This document shows positions 1 through 7,800 of a stretch of DNA of 20,826 nucleotides, piece by piece. A model generated the notes under the pieces. That model saw only the letters and a program-made list of their open reading frames with translations. It did not search any database and was not told where the DNA came from. This DNA comes from Euryarchaeota archaeon UBA89 (GTDB lineage: Archaea; Thermoplasmatota; Poseidoniia; Poseidoniales; Thalassarchaeaceae): NCBI GenBank assembly GCA_002495525.1, contig DAFS01000004.1, positions 1 through 20,826 on the forward strand, read 5' to 3'. A program made the translations under genes and the position numbers. Numbering within the stretch: the first letter of the stretch is position 1; the number at the start of each line of letters is the position of its first letter.

Positions 1-1007
1 TCTTTCTCTGATGAAACCATCTCAATTTGTAGATTTCTATCTTCATCGAGGGACTTCCCTCTCGGATAAGTTCCTTTAATCGGTCTTGTAGAAATTATTC
101 CTTTATTCGTTTTTAGAAGGCGCTCTGGACTTGCTGAAGCGATACTCCATCCATGATCATGGACATATAGCCATGATGCGAATGGAGAAGGATTGCCTTC
201 CATCATTCTCTGAAATGCATACCATGGATGACTTGGCATATTACCTGACCATTTCCTTCCATAATTTAATTGATAAAAATGACCTTGTCGGATACTTTCT
301 TTAATTGTATCAACTTTTCTTGCATGGGAAGCATCGCTCTCAGATTCTGGTACTGAGAAAGATTCTAGTGGAGAGAAAATATTATTCTCAACAATAGATA
401 ATCCATTACTTTTTACATCTTCTAACCAAGGATGATTGGGGACTGAAATTAAACTTAATTGGTCTGAATTCCTATCATGTATCCACCATGCATCGGATCT
501 CCAAAGAACTCCTAATAAAGTTCCATCTTGTGGATTATGAGATAAGTTAATTCCGACCGACCATCTGTTTAAGTCATACCCTAGAATACCAGTAAATCCC
601 CCTGGAATTATTGGGTAATCAGCAATATTTTGATATGGTAATTCTAAATTTTCTGCAATTTTTATTGCCTTTTCAAGTGTCTCAACTTGATACTCATTAA
701 CTGTATCCCAACCAGATAAATTATACTTCTGAACTAACACTGTTAATAGATTATTATTACCTAATTTTATATTTCCCTGAAGTGCAGATGATTTTTCAAA
801 TTCGGCTTCAGTTAAAGTTTCGAAAAATAATATACGCACGCTTTGTAAGCAGGGTAGAAAAGAGTGTCCGGATAAATCCGTAACTGGACCACCAGAATTT
901 AAGATAAGCTCATCGAAATTGGGGAGTTCTGAATCTCTATAATATTCTAATAATGAAACAATAGGGTTTTCAACAGAATTTGAAAAGGTAACAAAATCGG
1001 GTATCAT
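1..1007 (-). CDS. pabB: Aminodeoxychorismate synthase component I, PabB-like (3' end beyond window)
   Basis: This is the N-terminal 335 codons of a chorismate-binding enzyme that runs off the left edge without a stop. With a glutamine amidotransferase partner it would convert chorismate to 4-amino-4-deoxychorismate, the precursor of p-aminobenzoate, in the cytoplasm. Visible family motifs are SIRQGHFYQLNYGRKW, SASPERLL (about residues 289-297) and STRPIKGTYPRG. The Lys of PIKGT (residue 311, bases 75-77) separates PabB from anthranilate synthase, which has PIAGT; in E. coli PabB this Lys is the nucleophile that attacks chorismate. The ATG at 1007 lies 4 bases beyond the pabC stop, and GAGTTGAT just before it resembles a Shine-Dalgarno core, so the two genes are probably co-translated. 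No amidotransferase (PabA) is visible; it may lie past the edge or elsewhere. Anthranilate or isochorismate synthase is less likely because of PIKGT and the pabC neighbour. Confidence 0.85.
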   Translation of the reverse strand, partial: MIPDFVTFSNSVENPIVSLLEYYRDSELPNFDELILNSGGPVTDLSGHSFLPCLQSVRILFFETLTEAEFEKSSALQGNIKLGNNNLLTVLVQKYNLSGWDTVNEYQVETLEKAIKIAENLELPYQNIADYPIIPGGFTGILGYDLNRWSVGINLSHNPQDGTLLGVLWRSDAWWIHDRNSDQLSLISVPNHPWLEDVKSNGLSIVENNIFSPLESFSVPESESDASHARKVDTIKESIRQGHFYQLNYGRKWSGNMPSHPWYAFQRMMEGNPSPFASWLYVHDHGWSIASASPERLLKTNKGIISTRPIKGTYPRGKSLDEDRNLQIEMVSSEK

Positions 1008-1011
1008 TTTA

Positions 1012-1794
1012 TCAACTCATTTGTTCAATTGATTCCCATGCATTAGATAGTCTATCTTTCCAGCAAGACATAGCAGATTCGTATAATCGCCCACGCGGTT
1101 TCCCTATTTTTCTACCATCAATTTTACCCAAAGATTGGATTCCCATCCCACTACCAATTACAATCATTTCATTAGCTCTCAATATTAAATTCATTGTTAT
1201 GATTGCAGGTCTAACTGGTATACCTGATTTTTCTAAACAATTCTTAATCTGTTCTAAAGTTATTGAATCTAAAGCGCCTTCTTCTACCCTTGGGTAATAA
1301 GCGGCACCATCTGCATCAAGAATGATTGGCATACATCTGTCGCCATCAATGAGATTATCATTCTCAATTAACAATGAAATATCGGCATTATTTTCTAAAG
1401 CTAATTTTCTAGCATCGAAATACGGCTTCCAATCACCGTGTTTTGTCCCTCTGATTTCTCCATCCCAGATTGGAGCAGAAACCGTTATCGCTTTCAAAAT
1501 ACTTGGCCAAGGTTGATTTAAACGTGGAATTAGAGAAAAAATCCCTTCATTTGTTATACCTATTTTCACTAGATAAGGAGGTTGATCTTCTTGAACAATA
1601 GAAACCTCGGAAAAATTTAGATTGCTCAGTTGTGTGAAGATACTTTTTCTAAAATTATCAGGTAAAGAAAAATTAAGGCGGCTGGCGTGTCTCTCCATTC
1701 TATCGAAATGTAAATTTGCAGCTAAAAGACTGTCTTTACCATCCCAAGCGACAGTAGACCATACCTCAAACCTGGGGTTGGGGTTTTCGGTCAT
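1012..1794 (-). CDS. pabC: Class IV PLP aminotransferase-fold protein, probable aminodeoxychorismate lyase
   Basis: This 260-residue protein has the length and layout of fold-type IV PLP enzymes. The N-terminal part contains the family's helix (HFDRMERHASRL, about residues 29-40). The probable PLP lysine is K118 in GTKHGDW, matching GLKH of E. coli PabC by eye. EMIVIGSGMGIQSLGKIDG near the C-terminus matches the later cofactor-binding stretch. The likely reaction is cleavage of 4-amino-4-deoxychorismate to p-aminobenzoate and pyruvate, and the adjacent pabB supports this. The Glu that normally contacts the pyridine nitrogen (in TEGS or TECC) appears replaced by Asp (D150, in LIDGDRCM), so activity or specificity could differ. 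A branched-chain or D-amino-acid aminotransferase is the alternative. The gene starts 44 bases after the giant gene's stop on the same strand, so read-through transcription is possible. No convincing ribosome binding site precedes the ATG. Confidence 0.75.
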   Translation of the reverse strand: MTENPNPRFEVWSTVAWDGKDSLLAANLHFDRMERHASRLNFSLPDNFRKSIFTQLSNLNFSEVSIVQEDQPPYLVKIGITNEGIFSLIPRLNQPWPSILKAITVSAPIWDGEIRGTKHGDWKPYFDARKLALENNADISLLIENDNLIDGDRCMPIILDADGAAYYPRVEEGALDSITLEQIKNCLEKSGIPVRPAIITMNLILRANEMIVIGSGMGIQSLGKIDGRKIGKPRGRLYESAMSCWKDRLSNAWESIEQMS

Positions 1795-1838
1795 GTGTGT
1801 CCGTAAACTTACAACTCTTCAAATTCTTCTAAGAGATA

Positions 1839-4800
1839 TCACAAAATATCATCAATAAAAGAGGTATCAATATCATCTTCTAAATCTGCTAATTCTTCAG
1901 CCATATCATCGAGATCATCTAGATCAAAGTCATCTGCTAGGTCGCTTAAATCATCTAAATCAATTTCTTCTTCATCAACAAGTAATTCATCTATAACTTC
2001 ATTATCTAATTCTGTAGGAGGTAAAGAATCGATATTAACAGACTCATCAAATTGAACATTTTCTACATTATCAGGCATAAAATCATCTTCTGAGAAATCA
2101 TCATCCATTCCGAAATCTTCATCATACATTTGTTCCTCAAGTTCTACTTCTAAGGTTCCCATCTCCCATGGCTGAGGTGCAGACCTACCTTTAGGCTTCA
2201 ATACCAATACGCCACCAAACAATATCATAATTGCAGAAACAAGAGCAATAATCATATTCATATCGCCGTCAATTAATTGATTAATCCAGGATGCTCCAGA
2301 ATCTCCCAAACCATCACTATCTGAGCCGAAGGCAGATTCTGACCATGGCTGTATTTCTAGAGGGTCAACGGCAAGGCGATGAACGGCCCCATCAAATCCA
2401 ACTATAGCAATCCAGTACGAGTTCTCGTTGTTGAGAGGATATTGATTACCAGTTTCAGATGGAGTTGCCTGCCACGTATAACTTGAATATGGCTTAACTA
2501 CGTTCTGAGAAGTATCTGCATCACGATTATCTTCGAATGGTGTTGAAGATAAGAAAATGTAATATGATTCGATTGCAGGGTCATTTTTATCATCCCACTC
2601 TATTTGAATTTTAGTTCCAGTACTATCCCAATAAGCAATGATTCCACCGATTACGGGTATATGAAGCCCAGGATCGAGTATGTTTTCGTTAATCAGAGCT
2701 ATTGAAGAGGTTTGGATTCCCTCGTCCCAATAGTTCCCTGATGAATCAACTGGGATTACACTAACCCAGAACATAATATTAGGAGCTAATGGACTACCAT
2801 CTGAAAATTGCTGAAGTAGAACTGGCATCTCTACATCTCTATCAAGAATCATTGCAGGTTGACGATTTGCCAAGGAACTAAATGGAACCGTTTCTGCAAA
2901 TATCCAATATTCAGAAATATCTGATGCGTCGCTTTCTTGGAATGTAACAAATACACCGTCTCCATCATCAGATGGACGATCTGTCAGCTGAGGAGGAGTA
3001 AGCCTTGAAGGCGGGAATACATCCCCGCTATTATCCGAAGGAATTACTAATACCATGTAATTCTGCATCTCAGAGAGGAATACGTTACCATGAATGTCAT
3101 GAGTTGTAATTGTCACATATAGTGGTACTTCGGGAATAATTGACGATGATGAAGATTGAGAAATAGTATCTCCATAGTGTGCCTTCTCAACAGTCATCTG
3201 AAGTTGGAAAGCCCCCCCAATTTGTTGCTGATTTAATTTTATAAGCCCACAAGATTCTGGGGAGTCTGAGCAGTCATTCCAAGACTCTGTTAGGTCTTCT
3301 TGATAGAAGTCAGAGACCCAGATTGTATAGAAAGAGAAATCTGTAGCTAAAGATCTGTTCCAAATTATATCAATGGCGGTCCCATCATCTTCTGGGTGAT
3401 CGAAAGCCACTAATCCATCAACTCTGGCTGGAGGTATGCCTACTCCACCATTATTGGATTGAGGAGTTGCTTCAACAACTAATACATCACTCAAATCTTG
3501 ATTACCCCAGTCATCTGAAGCAACTACACCTATCCAATAAGTAGTATCATCTAAGAAAGGCGCTTCCCCGAATGAAGAAATAATTGTTGAGTTGGTTGAA
3601 CAATTTGAGACATACGATGAAACAGGCCAACCGTCTACGTTATTCGGTGGTTGCCAGCTTGTTGCAGGTAATGCGAATATAGTATAGAATGTACAATCAT
3701 CTTCTTCATTTGGAAGCCAAGAAACTTGTATCTGACCGCCTTCATCATCAGGCACATCGATTGCATCTGTTCCTTCAATAGGCATCGGGGGAATGCCGTC
3801 GTCAAGACCTCCGGCTGTTACTATAGGACCGATTATTGTGGCATTGAGTGGGTCTGACTGACCACTTTCATCTACACAAACAGCAGCAAACCAATATGTA
3901 GAACCTGGATTTAGTTGTAGAACAGTATTATTTCCAGAAATTGCAGAAATATCAAAATTATTTGTTAATGCTAAAGCGTTTGTAATTTCTTGTTCAACTG
4001 CCCAAAGTCTGGTCTTAGAAGGATCCATTTCAGTACAAGCAGACCATTCAGCGTAAATGGTTCCAGCAGTACCGCCTGAGATTGGATTTGCAGTTAACCA
4101 TTCAGGAGGAGATGGTACTTCATCAATTGGAGTAGCATTGAATGGCCATGACATAGGATCTCCAACTGAACCATCGGCGTACTCTGTAACAATTGCTGCC
4201 CTGTACTTATTCCCATCTACTAGTGTTGACATAACTCCATTGTGATTTGCCTCAGTAACTGTAGCAGTAGTTTGGGACCAGAATGGAACATGCATGTAAC
4301 CTGCAAAATTATCTAATTCTTGTTTACTAGGTTCCCAATCTGGATTATTTGTTGAATCCCAAATATAAACTCTGTACCCATACCACGCTGCATCTTCTGA
4401 CGGCAACCAAGATGTTTCTAGAATACCTCCACCATCATTTCCACGATTTTTGAAAGAGGTTAGAATTGTAGGGACCTCTACTCTTTCCCAATCATACGTC
4501 ATCCTAACACTGATTGTACCATTCATTGGAGATTGCATTTGTACATGTAATTCTACTGAGTTAGATCCGGGACCGACATTGGAAATAGCATTTTGGAATC
4601 CTGCCTCAATTGCTGGATTTCTTCCAGCCAAATCCCATGAACCACTATAGTTTAACGAAACTGAACGAGCCCATACATTAGATGAAGATACTGGACTTGT
4701 AATTGTCATAGCCCCGTTGTACATAGGTAAAATTCCTGGAAGAGAATTGGAATCGTTGGGAATAGATAGAGGATCTGAAGAGTTAACTAGAACTGTAGAC

Positions 4801-7800
4801 ATTCCTGGATGGGTTGTTGAAGTAATATCCCATTGCCTACCACCAAATACAGTGAAAATTGGTTCTGCCCTCCTTTGGTATTCTCGTGGCTGTTCAATCA
4901 GACTTCCTTCCCAAACATGAAGCCCGTCTTCTGCAACAACATATAGCGAATCAGATACAATAAATGCATTATTAAGACCCGATACTGAAGTTGATGCGAT
5001 TACAGAGTGAGATTTTCCTACATCTAATAAATTAATACCTCCAGACCCTATCAAGACTAGATAATTACCATTAGAAACCATCTTTACTGGTGGCCATGAT
5101 AAAAGATTAGATGGATTGGTACCAGCTTCCATTTGCCCCATTGTACCGTTCCAGTGAACTAATGGAGCAATGTCTGTAGCAACATGAACGCCCCAAGAAT
5201 CAGCAGCTAAATTGAGAACATTATTACTTGGTATCATATCTATTAGATACGTACCATTTTGAGTATCTGTACCTATGTCCCAAGCAGCAACACCTGGTCT
5301 TGTTGCACCTTGCCCATTGTGAGAAATAAATATTGAAGCATTATGGTGTTGGATAATAGTAGAGTTGCCTACAGTTACTTCTCGAGTAACTGAATCTGCA
5401 AATAATATTCCAGATACTCGATTTCCAATTAAACCATCAGAGTAATCTATAGTATTCTGTATTGAATAAGTTCCTTCCTCGATGACTGTTAAGCCCGCTA
5501 AACCTCCTGCTAAGATTGTACCATTCCCTTGAATTGGACTGTCTAGAAGCATTAAATGCTCAATTACTGGTGATGGGAGGCCATCATAAGAAGTGATTGG
5601 AGAATCAAATCCACTCCTTGTCATATTGTACATACCAATGCCTCCACTGGTTGCAATCAATACATGATTACCCACTTCAAGGAAATCTCTAACAATATTA
5701 CTTGGTAAGCCTGCAATTAGGCTTCCTTGACCCCAATTTTCAGTATTTGTATTGAATGACTGATATCCTGCAGAAGTCCCAGATTCGCCCATTAGTCCGA
5801 CATACATTGTCCCATCATCGTCAACGTGCATTCCATCCATTTGTGAGTGAAGAGCTGATGATGTAGGTGTCAAAGTTCGCTGAATTGTATCAATTTTATA
5901 CAAACCACTACCTGCAGTAGTTACCCATAATTTTTCTCCATCTAATGTGATATCATTGATAACATCGCCATCAAATGAATATCCATATTGCCACCTAACG
6001 CTACCATTTACAAGCTCTCCCTGTAATACTGAAGATGCATAAAATGAATTCCAGCCTAAACTTGATGTTACCCAAATATTTGTTTCATTAGAAATAATAT
6101 TTAGTATCTTACCACTTGTTAGTCCTGTTAATTCATCGAAGCCACTTTCTATCAAACCCGTAGAATCTAATCTATCGACTCTATTCACCCCTGAGGTTTG
6201 TCCTGAGCGTCCTACAGCATAGATAGGAGTACTTGATGAAGGTGCTTTAACAATTGAACAACCATCCATCCCAGGACTAAGAATCTGGCCGTTCACAGTA
6301 GATGTCCCCGAGGTAATAATCCTAGAGATGCCACCAGTTGTATCAAATTGATGCGCTGTTAACAATATATTTCCATCATGCAACATACCCCCAGGGAATA
6401 TTCTATCCTCAGAGATACCATCTGCAGAATTTGTTAGAGTTGCTAAAAATTGATTCGTATTGTAGTTATATCTATCAATTCCTACTCCTTCTTCATCAAA
6501 ACCAACATATAATATTCGATTGGCTTCGTCACAAGCGAGAGCTCGAGCATCGTTATCAGCTAGACCATTGGAGGTTAGTATGGAAGTAATCCATTCATCA
6601 GTAATACCGTCAGAGTCATGATCTGCTAGGTCATAACGGGCAATTCCACCTTGATTACCCCACCAATTTACAGCACCGACAGCTATGTGCACAATATTAT
6701 CACATACTTCAATATCTGCAGTATAACCACCTGGAATTCCTGCACTACCAAGATTCCATGTTGTCCAATTACCTGTAGTGCCATTCTTACGGATTATTTC
6801 TGAATTAGTGTTCCAACCTCCACTACTGTAACTCCCTGCCCATAGGTCATCTCCAACAACTATCATAGTATACACTTCATCATTTGCATCGGATGGTAAT
6901 CCATCGTTAACAACCCAAGGATCTAGCCATGTTTCATTATCGGGTTCCCATCGTAAAATACCGTCCATACTAGCAAATAAATAATCATCTTGATATTCAA
7001 CTATACCTCTTATTGGGCCAGGTATATCTGTCCATTCATCAAGTAATGTCATTGTTTGGGCAGAAAAACGACGAAGAATATTATCTCCATATGCAATCCA
7101 CAACTCACAAGATGATACATTAATTGGGAAACATTCGCCAAGGAATTCAGCGTTTACTCTTTCGACGCTTCCTATGGTATCTAGAGGGTTTTCCCAAGTT
7201 TCATTGGTAACATTCCAACGAGCAATAGTTCCATCTCCATCATTCCAATATTGAGTAGGCCTAATCCCAATCCAAAGTTCTTCTGATACTTGTCCAATAC
7301 TGTGAATTTTACCATTCCAACCGAGTTCTTGCCCAACATCAATCGTAGACTCGCTAGAATTAGATGTTAGATTAATCCTCCATATTTGATCATTTGATTG
7401 CCACCATGCTGTTGATCTCTGAGTTGAATAATGTAGAATATCATCAACTATTACCACATCTTGAGGTGCTGAATTGGAAAGTGTTGGGCCACCTGAATTA
7501 GAGCCGCGATTCCAATCTATAATTACTGTATTATTTACTACATCAATAAGTGTCAAACCGAAATCTCCACCAGCCCATATTGTGCCCTCAATGTGTCCTG
7601 GAATGAGAACTGTGACATCATCGTCATCAATGAATCCTTGATCGCCATCCCATGTTTGAAGCCATTCTTGGCTAGTGAGGTTATATCGTCCAATACCTGT
7701 ATTTTCAAAACCAATATACAATATGTCTTCGACTTTGACTACTCTCGCTCTTTGCGTGTCATCTCCTGCTGTCCATCTTTCTACAACAGTTAATCCTGTA

